Source: Magnetococcales bacterium (GTDB lineage: Bacteria; Pseudomonadota; Magnetococcia; Magnetococcales; Magnetaquicoccaceae). Taken from it: DNA of 64,000 bases. The DNA is taken from the NCBI GenBank assembly GCA_011089965.1, contig JAANAU010000011.1:36134-100133 (forward strand). The letters are read 5' to 3'. The translations under genes were made by a program, and so were the position numbers. The notes below the pieces were generated by a model. It was not told where the DNA came from and made no database searches. It was given only the letters and a program-made list of their open reading frames with translations. The number at the start of each line of letters is the position of its first letter. Positions within the stretch are counted from its first letter, which is position 1. Of the stretch, positions 25,478 to 34,751 are shown in pieces.

Positions 25478-26731
25478 ATGCGTCTCATCTCTCATTGTCG
25501 GATGTGCGGTTCGGCTCGTTTGGAACCGGTTCTTTCTCTGGGGGAGATGGCCATGACCGGCATTTTTCCCCGTTCTGCTGCCGAGATGGTGCCGGTTGGG
25601 CCATTGGAGTTGGTGCAATGTCTGGTGGAGCCGGAGGGGTCGGGTTGTGGTTTGTTGCAACTGGCTCATGACTTTGATCTTGATCTCATGTATGGTCAGA
25701 ACTACGGCTATCGTTCCGGGTTGAATCACGCCATGGTGCGCCATCTTCAGGGGCTGGTTGGCGAGATCATGCAACGGGTTCATTTGCAACCCGGGGATCT
25801 GGTGTTGGATATTGGCGGCAACGATGGCACTTTGCTCAACTCCTATCCCGATCATCTGCATCGGGTGGTGGTCGATCCGACCGGGGTCAAGTTTGCCCCG
25901 TTTCATCCGCCGGGTGTGCAGTTGATTGGGGATTTCTTTTCGGCTGCCGTGGTCCGGCGTCATCTGGGGAGTGGTGTACGGGCGCGGGTGATTACGGCTG
26001 TGGCCATGTTTTATGATCTCCCGGCTCCATTGGCCTTTTTGCAGGATGTGCGTGCCTGTCTGGCAGCGGACGGTTTGGTGGTGCTGGAGATGAGTTACAT
26101 GCCCACCATGCTGGAACGGCTTGCATATGATACGGTTTGTCATGAACATTTGGAATATTATGGTTTGAGTCAGATCGACTGGCTGGCGCAACGGGCTGGT
26201 TTGCGTATTGTGGATGTGGCGCTCAACGATGCCAATGGGGGGAGTTTCCGGGTTTTTCTGGCACCTGTTGAGCTGGAGGTGGCACCGACGGTGCGTGTTT
26301 CCGGACTGTTGGGGCGGGAGGTGACGTTGGGTTTGCATCGTTTGGAACCTTATCGTCATTTTGCCGAGCGTGTGGTCCGGCATCGGGAGCAGTTGCGGGA
26401 GTTGCTGGAGCGGTTGAGCCGGGAGGGCCGGATGATTTTCGGTTATGGTGCCTCCACCAAGGGGAATGTGCTGTTGCAGTATTGTGGTGTGACACCGCAC
26501 CATCTGCCGGTGATTGCCGAGGTCAATCCGGATAAATATGGGTGTGTCACGCCAGGCACGCACATACCCATTGTCTCGGAGCAGGAGGCCAGGGCCATGC
26601 AACCGGATGGGTTTCTGGTATTGCCCTGGCATTTTCGTGCCTTCATTCTTCAGAAGGAGGAGGGGTTTTTGCGTCAGGGTGGTCGGATGATTCTGCCGTT
26701 GCCGGACATCGAAGTCGTGACCCACCCATGA
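25478..26731 (+). CDS. Nucleotide-sugar C-methyltransferase-like protein
   Basis: A 417-residue protein with the three-part layout of TylC3/NovU-type sugar C-methyltransferases. The N-terminal zinc-binding segment has HCRMCG and a later Cys pair (residues 6-55). A central SAM-binding domain contains VLDIGGNDGTLL, and a C-terminal domain contains FGYGASTKGNVLLQ and EVNPDKYG. It acts on an activated 4-keto sugar in the related pathways. It overlaps the next gene (ATGA), a nucleotide-sugar dehydratase homologue that would supply such a keto sugar. Probably for O-antigen or another glycan with a branched or methylated sugar. Confidence 0.88.
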   Translation: MRLISHCRMCGSARLEPVLSLGEMAMTGIFPRSAAEMVPVGPLELVQCLVEPEGSGCGLLQLAHDFDLDLMYGQNYGYRSGLNHAMVRHLQGLVGEIMQRVHLQPGDLVLDIGGNDGTLLNSYPDHLHRVVVDPTGVKFAPFHPPGVQLIGDFFSAAVVRRHLGSGVRARVITAVAMFYDLPAPLAFLQDVRACLAADGLVVLEMSYMPTMLERLAYDTVCHEHLEYYGLSQIDWLAQRAGLRIVDVALNDANGGSFRVFLAPVELEVAPTVRVSGLLGREVTLGLHRLEPYRHFAERVVRHREQLRELLERLSREGRMIFGYGASTKGNVLLQYCGVTPHHLPVIAEVNPDKYGCVTPGTHIPIVSEQEARAMQPDGFLVLPWHFRAFILQKEEGFLRQGGRMILPLPDIEVVTHP

Positions 26732-27705
26732 AGGCGTTGGTGGTTGGCAGCTCGGGTCAGGACGGGTACTATCTGACGCGGCAGTTGCAAGCGCGTGGTG
26801 TGATGGTGTTTGGCTGCAATCGTCAGGGGTTGTTCGGTCCGGATGGTGGATTTCTGGGACCGCTGGATGTGACCTGTCCGGAGTCGGTGCAGCAGGTGGT
26901 GGCTGCCTGGAGGTTTGATCGGATCTTTTATCTGGCGGCCTGGCATCATGCATCGGAAGAGAGTCCTGGTGCCGTAACCGAGGGGATGGGTCGCAGTTGG
27001 GCCATTCATTGTCAGGGATTGATCCATTTTCTGGACAGTTTGCGTGTCATGCATCCGACTGGCCGACTCTTCTATGCGGCTTCTTCCCATGTGTTCGGGC
27101 AACCCGATTTCATCCCGCAGAATGAGATGACGCCGTTTCGTGCCATCACCCCGTATGGGATCACCAAAGCGGGAGGCATTCAGATCTGTCGGATGATGCG
27201 GGCGCGTTATCATCTGTTTGCCAGTGTTGGGATTTTGTACAATCATGAGTCTCCGCGTCGGGGGGCACGTTTTTTGACCCGGCGTATGGTTCGGGCAGCG
27301 GTTGCGATTGCCCGGGGTTGTTCGGAGGAGTTGGTATTGGGGGATTTGCATGCTCAGGTTGACTGGGGGTATGCGCCGGAGTATACGGATGCCATGATTC
27401 GCATTCTGGAGAGTGATCAGCCGGATGATTTCATTGTTGCCACGGGTCGTTTGCATCGGGTATGTGATCTGGCAGAGGCGGTTTTTGGATGTTTGGGTTT
27501 GGATTGGCGATTGCATGTGCGCGAGGATGCGAGTCTGTTGCATAAAGTTCATGAAACCGGGGTGTTGGTGGGGGATTGGTCCCGTTTGCAGCGTGCCACG
27601 GGTTGGGAGCCGACGACAGCTCTGGATCGTTTGGCGCACATTCTGGTACAGGCCGAACTGGAGCGGTTTCGTGGCGGTAGCCGATCCCAGGTATCCAAGG
27701 ATTGA
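26728..27705 (+). CDS. GDP-mannose 4,6-dehydratase-like SDR
   Basis: A 325-residue extended short-chain dehydrogenase starting at ATG 26728, overlapping the previous stop. The NAD(P)-binding start VVGSSGQDGYYL matches the GMD pattern GxTGQDGxYL; the active site shows AASSHVFG and Y-x-x-x-K in PYGITKAG; ILYNHESPRRG is a GMD-family block. Likely makes a 4-keto-6-deoxy sugar nucleotide or a related product. The final residues QVSKD and the TGA stop are encoded by the left end of repeat copy B, so its C-terminus was replaced or extended when the repeat arrived. Confidence 0.88.
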   Translation: MKALVVGSSGQDGYYLTRQLQARGVMVFGCNRQGLFGPDGGFLGPLDVTCPESVQQVVAAWRFDRIFYLAAWHHASEESPGAVTEGMGRSWAIHCQGLIHFLDSLRVMHPTGRLFYAASSHVFGQPDFIPQNEMTPFRAITPYGITKAGGIQICRMMRARYHLFASVGILYNHESPRRGARFLTRRMVRAAVAIARGCSEELVLGDLHAQVDWGYAPEYTDAMIRILESDQPDDFIVATGRLHRVCDLAEAVFGCLGLDWRLHVREDASLLHKVHETGVLVGDWSRLQRATGWEPTTALDRLAHILVQAELERFRGGSRSQVSKD

Positions 27706-27880
27706 AAAAAAAGAGGGGGTCTGGGGGATTCATCCCCCAGGGTTTTGATGTTTTAATGTTTAAAAAAAAAACAATTTATTAATTTTTTATTTTAAAAAAT
27801 TTAAAAGATAAAAGATTAAAGTCCCAGGGTGGCTCTGCCCCTGGACCCCGCCAGGGGGGTAACCCCCCTGGACCCCTGAT
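27688..27880 (+). repeat. Dispersed hairpin repeat, copy B (no terminal inverted repeats)
   Basis: Begins CAGGTATCCAAGGATTGAAA inside the 3' end of the dehydratase gene. Hairpin 1 is perfect at 27721-27740, an AT-rich core follows, hairpin 2 is altered (CCAGGG/CCCCTGG), and hairpin 3 is perfect at 27851-27871, ending ACCCCTGAT. The outer segments and terminal inverted repeats of copies A and E are missing on both sides. Hairpin 1 followed by TTTT could terminate transcription after the dehydratase. Confidence 0.85.
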
Positions 27881-27909
27881 CGTTGCGAAATTTTTCCTCA
27901 GAGGCACCC

Positions 27910-28941
27910 ATGAAGATCAGTATCGGGGCCAGAATCCAACCCGGCCCCTGGGGCGGTGGCAATCGCTTCTGTGCCGTATTGAGCGACGCCTTGCAACAGA
28001 CAGGTCATACGGTGACCTACGATCTGACGGATGACGATCTGGATGCCATCCTCCTGATCGAACCGGATCGACGACTGCGCATCTCTGCCTATGACCACGC
28101 CGATATCTTATGGTACCTGTTGCGCGTCAACCCGCGCTGCGTGGTGGTACACCGGATCAACAATACCAGCGAAGCACGTCAGGATCCCAGGAAAACCTTC
28201 AATCATATGCGTATCCAAGCCAATCGGGTGGCAGACCACACGGTTTTTGTCAGCCAATGGGTGCGGGATTGCTACCAGGAATCCGGATTTGACCGGAACG
28301 AAGTGAGCGTGATCCACAACGGCGCAGATCATACCCTGTGGTCCCCGGGTGACCACCCGCGCCCGCCCGGACCCCTGCGCCTGGTCACCCACCATTGGAG
28401 CAAAAACCTCAACAAGGGATGGGATCTCTATCAACAACTGGATCATCTGCTGGGCCAACCGGAATGGGCGGAACGGTTTGCCTTCACCTTTGTGGGATCG
28501 CTTCCGGACGGGATGACCTTGACCAACAGCCGAATGGTGCCCCCCCTGAATGGAACTCCCTTGGTGGAAGAGTTGCGCCGTCACGACATCTACTTGACCG
28601 CTTCCCGGTTCGAGGCCGGCCCGAACCACGTTCTGGAAGGAGCGCTCTGCGGTCTGCCGCTGCTCTACCTGGAAAGCGGAGCCATGGCCGAATATACCCA
28701 AGGATTCGGCCTGAGCTATACCCCGGAAACCCTGGAAACCGCGCTGATCCGGATGGCACATGAATATCCCATGTGGCAAAAGCGTATGGCTCTCTACCCG
28801 TTCACTGCCCAACGCATGTGTCAACACTACCTGGATCTGTTGTGCCAGTTGACCAACCGTCGGGAGGAGTTGATGAAAAAACGTCGCTTCTGGTCTTCCT
28901 GGCCTTGGGTGGCGCGCACCCTGTGGCGTCGTGGACAGTGA
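27910..28941 (+). CDS. Glycosyltransferase (GT4-like)
   Basis: A 343-residue GT-B-type protein. Start at ATG 27910, just after repeat copy B. An N-terminal Rossmann half is followed by the central VFVSQWVRDCYQESG and VIHNGADHTLWSPG, typical of family 4 transferases. The C-terminal donor-binding half has SRFEAGPNHVLEGALCGLPLL, the acidic nucleotide-sugar site (E-x7-E-like). The end is basic (MKKRRFW). It precedes the deacetylase gene with 1 nt between stop and start. Likely adds a sugar during surface polysaccharide synthesis. Confidence 0.87.
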   Translation: MKISIGARIQPGPWGGGNRFCAVLSDALQQTGHTVTYDLTDDDLDAILLIEPDRRLRISAYDHADILWYLLRVNPRCVVVHRINNTSEARQDPRKTFNHMRIQANRVADHTVFVSQWVRDCYQESGFDRNEVSVIHNGADHTLWSPGDHPRPPGPLRLVTHHWSKNLNKGWDLYQQLDHLLGQPEWAERFAFTFVGSLPDGMTLTNSRMVPPLNGTPLVEELRRHDIYLTASRFEAGPNHVLEGALCGLPLLYLESGAMAEYTQGFGLSYTPETLETALIRMAHEYPMWQKRMALYPFTAQRMCQHYLDLLCQLTNRREELMKKRRFWSSWPWVARTLWRRGQ

Positions 28942-28942
28942 C

Positions 28943-30010
28943 ATGAATCCTGCCAAAAACTGGCCAGCCCGCCAGCAGGCCATTGAAAACCTCTCCAATA
29001 CCCGCTGGATTCCACCCTGGTGGCTCAGACTTGGCCGCAAGGTCGGGATCTCTTCGGATCGCTGGATCACTCTGCCCCCCGGTGTCTATATCCTGATCTA
29101 TCACAGCGTGGTGGACCCGGACAATCGCCAGGAGTGGGAACGCCACTACCAGAAGGGAGAAACCTCCTGCGCCGTTTTTGCCCGCCAACTGGAGATCCTG
29201 CTGGAGTGGATGACCCCCCTGCCACTGAGCGCAGTGCCAAAGCTGTGGAAACAAGGTGATGTGCATCGTCCCTATCTGGTGGTCACCTTTGACGACGGCT
29301 ATGCAAACAATCGGTCGGTGGCCGATCCGGTGGTACAGTCTCTGGGCATCCGTCCAACGGTCTTTGTCAATGGAGCCTTTGCCACGCATGAGATATTTTT
29401 TCGAGTTCTGGCAGCATGGTTGATCAAATGTAATCGCTCCAGACCGCTGGCCACAGCCTTGCAGGCAGCCATTCCAGAGGTGACCTGGAGTCCGGATCCG
29501 GAGACGCTTTTTTATCAAACCAAATGGCACTACCATGCCGAACGGCTGGAACAGACGATCCAACAGGTGTTCATGCGCGAGATTGGCCCTCTTTCCGGAC
29601 GCGGCGTCCATTTGAGTGTGGAAGAGGTGCGGGAATTACAAAACCGGGGGTGGGAAATCGGCAACCACACCTGGGGCCACCGGATCCTTTCCGGATTGAA
29701 TGGCGCGCAGATCGAGGCCTCCATTCAGGAGAATGCCACCTTTTGGGAGCAGGCTGGAGTAGGGTTGATTCCGTTTTTGGCCTATCCGTTGGGACGGGCG
29801 TGCGATGTCAGTCCGGCTGTGGAAGAGTGCTTGCAGAACCGCCCAGACTTGCACGGGATTTTTGGCAACGGCGGGGTGAATTTGCAGCCGAACCGCATGG
29901 AATGGCTGCGTTTTTCCCTGGGATCCCTGTGCGAGCGCACCCCCATCCGGGAGGCATTGTCCCGCGAGGTGCTCCGGACCAGACAGGCATTTTCACAAAT
30001 AAAAAATTGA
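28943..30010 (+). CDS. Polysaccharide deacetylase (NodB/CE4 family)
   Basis: A 355-residue protein from ATG 28943. The NodB homology region has motif 1 VVTFDDGYANN (catalytic base Asp and metal Asp) and motif 2 EIGNHTWGH (metal His pair). It ends the glycan module with its neighbours. No signal peptide is evident, so it may act in the cytoplasm or on a membrane-bound lipid-linked sugar. Likely removes N-acetyl groups from a sugar of the surface polymer. Similar proteins with YHSV near residue 50 occur in O-antigen clusters. Confidence 0.9.
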   Translation: MNPAKNWPARQQAIENLSNTRWIPPWWLRLGRKVGISSDRWITLPPGVYILIYHSVVDPDNRQEWERHYQKGETSCAVFARQLEILLEWMTPLPLSAVPKLWKQGDVHRPYLVVTFDDGYANNRSVADPVVQSLGIRPTVFVNGAFATHEIFFRVLAAWLIKCNRSRPLATALQAAIPEVTWSPDPETLFYQTKWHYHAERLEQTIQQVFMREIGPLSGRGVHLSVEEVRELQNRGWEIGNHTWGHRILSGLNGAQIEASIQENATFWEQAGVGLIPFLAYPLGRACDVSPAVEECLQNRPDLHGIFGNGGVNLQPNRMEWLRFSLGSLCERTPIREALSREVLRTRQAFSQIKN

Positions 30011-30091
30011 CAATCATGCACTGCAAAAAAAGAGACTCCCATAGCCAACCATTAAAATACATTTTTTTGATTGTTAACATTTCAAGTGCGC

Positions 30092-30121
30092 TTGACCGGA
30101 CCCGGTGTGTAGTGGTAAAAG
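30092..30121 (+). promoter_or_regulatory. Weak promoter candidate upstream of nuoA
   Basis: TTGACC (30092-30097), 18 nt, then TAAAAG (30116-30121). The -35 is good and the -10 poor. It lies in the 190-nt gap between the deacetylase stop and nuoA, the only large non-coding gap before the 14-gene operon. No other feature is seen in that gap. Confidence 0.3.
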
Positions 30122-30200
30122 TGGCAACCGAAGTGAACCGGGTAAAGGGTGATGTGTCCCCTGGCTCAACTGTCTGGAACCGGCGTGGAGATGGACCGCA

Positions 30201-30557
30201 ATGCTTGAGAATTATTTTCCCATTTTGGTCTTTCTGGCCATGGCCATTGGCATGGCCGTTGTCATGCAGGTGCTCTCCTTCCTGTTGGGACCGCGCAAGC
30301 CCGATGCCAAGAAGGTCACCCAGTACGAATGCGGATTCTCACCTCTGTCCGCAGTCCGAATCCCCTTTGATGTGCGCTTTTATCTGATTGCCATTCTCTT
30401 TGTTGTGTTCGATATCGAAGCGGCATTTCTCTTTCCCTGGGCCGTGGCCTTCAAGCAGTTGGGCATGATCGGCTTTGTGGAAATGATCCTCTTCCTGCTG
30501 GTTCTGCTGGTGGGATATGCCTACGTTTGGAAAAAAGGGGCGCTGGAATGGGATTGA
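30201..30557 (+). CDS. nuoA: NADH-quinone oxidoreductase subunit A
   Basis: A 118-residue membrane subunit with three helices (about 7-27, 60-82 and 90-110) and the family blocks [11 protein letters not shown] (the conserved Cys loop facing the quinone site) and [20 protein letters not shown]. NuoA helps couple quinone reduction to proton pumping in the membrane arm. First gene of a complete nuoA-N operon in canonical order; it overlaps nuoB by 10 nt. Confidence 0.98.
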   Translation: MLENYFPILVFLAMAIGMAVVMQVLSFLLGPRKPDAKKVTQYECGFSPLSAVRIPFDVRFYLIAILFVVFDIEAAFLFPWAVAFKQLGMIGFVEMILFLLVLLVGYAYVWKKGALEWD

Positions 30558-31096
30558 ACGAATCGTTTGTCCAGGGCGTTGCCCAGGAAGTGGGGGAGCG
30601 GGGTTTTCTGCTCACCTCGGTGGATACCCTGGCCAACTGGGCACGGACCGGCTCCATGTGGCCCATGACCTTTGGCTTGGCCTGTTGCGCCGTGGAGATG
30701 ATGCAGGCTGGTGCCAGCCGGTATGACCTGGACCGCTTTGGCATCGTGTTTCGCGCCTCGCCACGCCAGTCCGACGTGATCATCGTGGCTGGCACGCTCA
30801 CCAACAAGATGGCTCCAGCCTTGCGCAAGCTCTACGAACAGATGCCCGAACCCCGCTGGGTGGTCTCCATGGGATCGTGCGCCAATGGTGGCGGTTATTA
30901 TCATTACGGTTACTCCACCGTGCGCGGGTGTGATCGGGTGCTGCCTGTGGATGTCTACATTCCCGGTTGTCCGCCTACGGCTGAGGCGTTTCTGTACGGG
31001 ATATTGCAGTTGCACAAAAAGATCCATCGCACCCATACCGTCTCGTCCGGCTGGGGTGCGAATGGCGTGCGTGGCCGTAAAATCCTGGTAGGGTGA
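30548..31096 (+). CDS. nuoB: NADH-quinone oxidoreductase subunit B
   Basis: A 182-residue subunit holding the terminal N2 4Fe-4S cluster. Ligands are Cys46 and Cys47 (GLACCAVE), Cys111 (MGSCANGGG) and Cys141 (YIPGCPP). N2 passes electrons to quinone at the interface with NuoD. Start at ATG 30548 inside nuoA; an upstream GTG would add only seven residues. Typical length for the family. Confidence 0.98.
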   Translation: MGLNESFVQGVAQEVGERGFLLTSVDTLANWARTGSMWPMTFGLACCAVEMMQAGASRYDLDRFGIVFRASPRQSDVIIVAGTLTNKMAPALRKLYEQMPEPRWVVSMGSCANGGGYYHYGYSTVRGCDRVLPVDVYIPGCPPTAEAFLYGILQLHKKIHRTHTVSSGWGANGVRGRKILVG

Positions 31097-31100
31097 TCCC

Positions 31101-31652
31101 ATGACCCCAGAAAAACTCGACAGAATCGAAGCCCTATTGAGCGAACGGTTTGCCGATCTGCCCAAGGAGCGGTTGAGCGACATCGTGATCGTCCACGTGA
31201 CGCCACAGCAGCTTGTGGCCACCATGACCCGGCTGCGCGATGACCCGGATCTGAACTTCACCCAGATGATCGATCTGGCTGGCGTTCACTATCCCGAGCG
31301 TGCCCAACCTTTCGAGGTGGTCTACCAGCTCCTGTCGGTCCACAAGAACCATCGGCTGCGGGTCAAGGTGGCCTTGGCCGAAGATCAGCCCGTGCCATCG
31401 GTGATTCCGGTCTGGAGCTGTGCCGACTGGTTCGAGCGCGAGGCCTATGATCTGTTCGGGATCCTCTTTACCGGCCATCCGGATCTGCGGCGCATTCTGA
31501 ACGATTACGATTTTGACGGCCATCCGTTGCGCAAGGATTTTCCGGTGACAGGCCGGTATGAAGTGCGCTTTGACGAAACCCTTGGTCGCCTGGTCCGGGA
31601 ACCGGTGGTGCTGGAACGCGCCTTCCGTGAACCCTACCGCCACACTCTCTAG
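31101..31652 (+). CDS. nuoC: NADH-quinone oxidoreductase subunit C (30 kDa)
   Basis: A 183-residue peripheral subunit. The family signature is clear: [18 protein letters not shown], then HPLRKDFP. It sits 4 nt after nuoB. Not fused to NuoD, unlike in E. coli, so this follows the separate-subunit arrangement shared with alphaproteobacteria and mitochondria. Confidence 0.97.
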   Translation: MTPEKLDRIEALLSERFADLPKERLSDIVIVHVTPQQLVATMTRLRDDPDLNFTQMIDLAGVHYPERAQPFEVVYQLLSVHKNHRLRVKVALAEDQPVPSVIPVWSCADWFEREAYDLFGILFTGHPDLRRILNDYDFDGHPLRKDFPVTGRYEVRFDETLGRLVREPVVLERAFREPYRHTL

Positions 31653-31663
31653 GAGCCGAGACG

Positions 31664-32854
31664 TTGGCGATGGAAACGCAATCGACTGAATTTCTGAACT
31701 ATACCGTCAACTTCGGGCCTCAGCACCCGGCAGCGCATGGCGTGTTGCGTCTGCTTCTGGAGCTGGATGGCGAGGTGGTGGAACGGGCCGATCCCCATAT
31801 CGGTTTCTTGCATCGGGGCACGGAAAAGCTTCTGGAGCACAAGACCTATCTGCAAGGGGTGCCCTACTTTGACCGCCTCGACTACATGTCGATGATGTCG
31901 GAAGAGCATACCTGGGTTCTGGCTGTTGAGAAGCTGGCGGGCATGGTGGTTCCGGAGCGGGCGCAATACATCCGGGTGATCTACGCCGAGCTGACCCGCA
32001 TTCTCAACCATCTGCTCTTTCTGGGTGCCCATGGTCTGGATGTGGGTGCCATGACCATGTTCATCTACTGCTTCCGCGAACGGGAGCGGATCATGGACAT
32101 GTACGAGGCGGTGTGTGGCGCACGCATGCATGCGGCCTACTTCCGTCCGGGCGGGGTGGCGCGGGATCTGCCAGACGGGCTGGAGGAAAAGATCCAATCC
32201 TTTGTCAACGATTTTCCGTCCAAGATCGACGAGTATGAGACCCTGCTCACCAACAACCGCATCTGGAAGCAGCGGCTGGTGGATATCGGGGTGGTGTCGG
32301 CAGCCGAGGCACTGGATCTGGGGTTTGCCGGGCCGATGTTGCGCGGCTCGGGGATTGCGTGGGATCTGCGCAAGGCCGAACCCTATGATGCCTATGACCG
32401 GGTGGACTTTGACATCCCCATCGGCAAGAACGGGGACAGCTATGACCGCTACCTGGTGCGGGTCGAAGAGCTGCGTCAGAGCAACCGCATCATCGAGCAG
32501 TGTCTGCAACAGATGAAGCCCGGGCCAGTGAAGGTGGAGAATTTCAAGAGTTCGGTCCCCTACCGCCAGGAGATGCAACAGGGGATGGAGTCTTTGATCC
32601 ATCACTTCAAGCAGTTCAGTGAAGGGGTCGACGTTCCGCCGGGTGAGTTGTATGTGGCCACCGAATCCCCCAAAGGGGAGTTCGGGGTCTATATCATCTC
32701 CCATGGGGGGAGCAAACCCTACCGGGTGAAGATTCGCGCCGCAGGATTCAACCATCTGCAAGCGATCAAGACCATGGCCAAAGGTCACATGTTGACGGAT
32801 GTCACCACACTGGTGGGCACCATTGACATCGTGTTTGGTGAGATCGACCGCTAG
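31664..32854 (+). CDS. nuoD: NADH-quinone oxidoreductase subunit D (49 kDa)
   Basis: A 396-residue quinone-site subunit. The family start [15 protein letters not shown] is followed by [13 protein letters not shown] and [15 protein letters not shown] 31664 is taken as start because AGGAG (31651-31655) is 8 nt away; ATG 31670 would leave 14 nt and give two fewer residues. Arg51 in HRGTEKL aligns with bovine NDUFS2 Arg85, the residue dimethylated by NDUFAF7. A homologue of that enzyme is encoded just after this operon. Confidence 0.97.
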   Translation: MAMETQSTEFLNYTVNFGPQHPAAHGVLRLLLELDGEVVERADPHIGFLHRGTEKLLEHKTYLQGVPYFDRLDYMSMMSEEHTWVLAVEKLAGMVVPERAQYIRVIYAELTRILNHLLFLGAHGLDVGAMTMFIYCFRERERIMDMYEAVCGARMHAAYFRPGGVARDLPDGLEEKIQSFVNDFPSKIDEYETLLTNNRIWKQRLVDIGVVSAAEALDLGFAGPMLRGSGIAWDLRKAEPYDAYDRVDFDIPIGKNGDSYDRYLVRVEELRQSNRIIEQCLQQMKPGPVKVENFKSSVPYRQEMQQGMESLIHHFKQFSEGVDVPPGELYVATESPKGEFGVYIISHGGSKPYRVKIRAAGFNHLQAIKTMAKGHMLTDVTTLVGTIDIVFGEIDR

Positions 32855-32908
32855 TCGGAACGGACTTAAGTCGCAATACCTGCGCATTTTGACGAGGTTG
32901 GGCGTTTG

Positions 32909-33421
32909 ATGAACGAGCGGACCACACTATCCACGGGCGTTACCCCCCGGTTCTCCGAGGAGAAGCTGCAAGAGATCGAAAAGATCTTTCAACGCTATCC
33001 GGCGGATCGTCGGCAATCCGCAGTCATGCCGATCCTCCATCTGGCCCAGCGTGAATTTGGCGGCTGGCTCTCCCGGGAGGCACTCGATTATGTGGCCGGG
33101 CTGATCAACATGCCGCCGATTCGGGTGTACGAGGTGGCCACCTTCTACACCATGTACAACCTGCAACCTGTGGGACGCTACCATGTGCAGGCCTGTACCA
33201 ACATCTCCTGCTGGCTTTGCGGCTCGGATCAGGTGATGGATGCCTTGAAGAACAAACTCAAGATCGGCGTTGGTCACACCTCTGAGGACAAGCGGTTCAC
33301 CCTGGCCGAGGTGGAGTGTCTGGGTGCCTGCGTCAATGCACCGATGATGCAGATCAATGACGATTATTACGAGAATCTCACTACCGACAAGGTGGTTGAG
33401 ATCATCGACCGGCTCCCGTGA
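32909..33421 (+). CDS. nuoE: NADH-quinone oxidoreductase subunit E (24 kDa)
   Basis: A 170-residue thioredoxin-like subunit with the N1a 2Fe-2S cluster. Ligands are the Cys pair in ACTNISCWLCG and the pair in ECLGACVNAP. The FYTMYNLQP block is conserved. ATG 32909 follows GAGG; a TTG one codon earlier is also possible. A 54-nt gap separates it from nuoD. Confidence 0.97.
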   Translation: MNERTTLSTGVTPRFSEEKLQEIEKIFQRYPADRRQSAVMPILHLAQREFGGWLSREALDYVAGLINMPPIRVYEVATFYTMYNLQPVGRYHVQACTNISCWLCGSDQVMDALKNKLKIGVGHTSEDKRFTLAEVECLGACVNAPMMQINDDYYENLTTDKVVEIIDRLP

Positions 33422-33473
33422 TGCTTAATCACGACATCGACAGCACGGCGGACTCCATCACGGATAACACCCC

Positions 33474-34736
33474 ATGAAGATCGTCTATCAGAACATCCAT
33501 CTTGCCAACAGCCACACGCTGGCCGTGTACGAAGCCAATGGCGGCTATCAGGCCGTTCTCAAGGCTTTTGAGTTGGGCAGCGACGAGGTGATCGAAGAGG
33601 TCAAACGCTCCGGCATTCGTGGCCGTGGCGGCGCCGGTTTTCCGGCTGGCATGAAATGGTCGTTCATTCCCAAGAATGACCCGCGTCCCAAATACCTGAC
33701 CTGCAATGCGGATGAAGGGGAACCGGGCACCTGCAAGGATCGGGACATCATCCGCTATGATCCGCACCGGTTGATCGAAGGGATGATCATCTGCGGATTT
33801 GCCGTGGGTATTCAGCAGGCATACATCTACATTCGCGGTGAGTTCTACCGGGAGACCGAACGGCTCCAGGCCGCCATTGACGAAGCCTATGCCAAAGGCT
33901 ATCTGGGCGACAATATTTTTGGCAGAAAGATCCGTTTTCATCTGGCGATCCATCGGGGTGGCGGAGCCTATGTGTGCGGGGAAGAGACCGGGTTGATCGA
34001 GTCCCTTGAGGGCAAAAAAGGTCAACCGCGACTGAAACCCCCGTTTCCGGCCAATATCGGACTGTATGGCTGCCCGACCGTGATCAACAATGTGGAGACC
34101 CTGGCCTCCATACCCTCCATCATCGAACGGGGCGGGGCCTGGTATGGGGCATTGGGGGTTCCCAAGTCAAGTGGCACCAAGATTTTTTCCGTCTCCGGAC
34201 ACGTGAATCGCCCGGGCAACTACGAGGTGGAGCTGGGCATTCCCATGAAGACCCTGCTGGAAGAGCATGCAGGTGGCGTGCGTGGCGGCTGGGGCAACCT
34301 GAAAGGGGTGATCCCGGGTGGATCCTCATCCCCGATTCTGTCGGCTGAGGTGTGTGCCACCATCACCATGGACTATGACGCCATGGCCAAGGCAGGCACC
34401 ATGTTGGGTTCGGGTGCCGTGATCGTTCTGGACAAGTCGGTCTGCATCGTGCGCGCCGTGGCCCGGCTGTCCCGTTTCTACCGGCATGAGTCGTGCGGAC
34501 AATGCACCCCCTGCCGCGAAGGGACCGGCTGGCTGGCGCAGATCATGACCCGCATGGAGGCGGGCCATGGCACCCTGGAGGATATCGACCTGCTGTCGGA
34601 TATCTGCAACAACATCAGCGGCAAGACCATCTGCGCCTTGGGAGACGCAGCAGTAGGTCCGGTGATGGGGGCGCTTCGGGCCTTCAAGGAGGAGTTCATC
34701 TACCACGTGGAGCATGGCCGCTGCATGGCGGGTTGA
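33474..34736 (+). CDS. nuoF: NADH-quinone oxidoreductase subunit F (51 kDa)
   Basis: A 420-residue subunit that oxidises NADH with FMN. The glycine-rich NADH/FMN site is RGRGGAGFPAGMKW; YVCGEETGLIESLEG is a second family block. The N3 4Fe-4S ligands are in ESCGQCTPCREGT plus a downstream Cys in SGKTICALGD. Usual length and position between nuoE and nuoG. Confidence 0.98.
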   Translation: MKIVYQNIHLANSHTLAVYEANGGYQAVLKAFELGSDEVIEEVKRSGIRGRGGAGFPAGMKWSFIPKNDPRPKYLTCNADEGEPGTCKDRDIIRYDPHRLIEGMIICGFAVGIQQAYIYIRGEFYRETERLQAAIDEAYAKGYLGDNIFGRKIRFHLAIHRGGGAYVCGEETGLIESLEGKKGQPRLKPPFPANIGLYGCPTVINNVETLASIPSIIERGGAWYGALGVPKSSGTKIFSVSGHVNRPGNYEVELGIPMKTLLEEHAGGVRGGWGNLKGVIPGGSSSPILSAEVCATITMDYDAMAKAGTMLGSGAVIVLDKSVCIVRAVARLSRFYRHESCGQCTPCREGTGWLAQIMTRMEAGHGTLEDIDLLSDICNNISGKTICALGDAAVGPVMGALRAFKEEFIYHVEHGRCMAG

Positions 34737-34751
34737 GGAGCAAGCTCGCAA

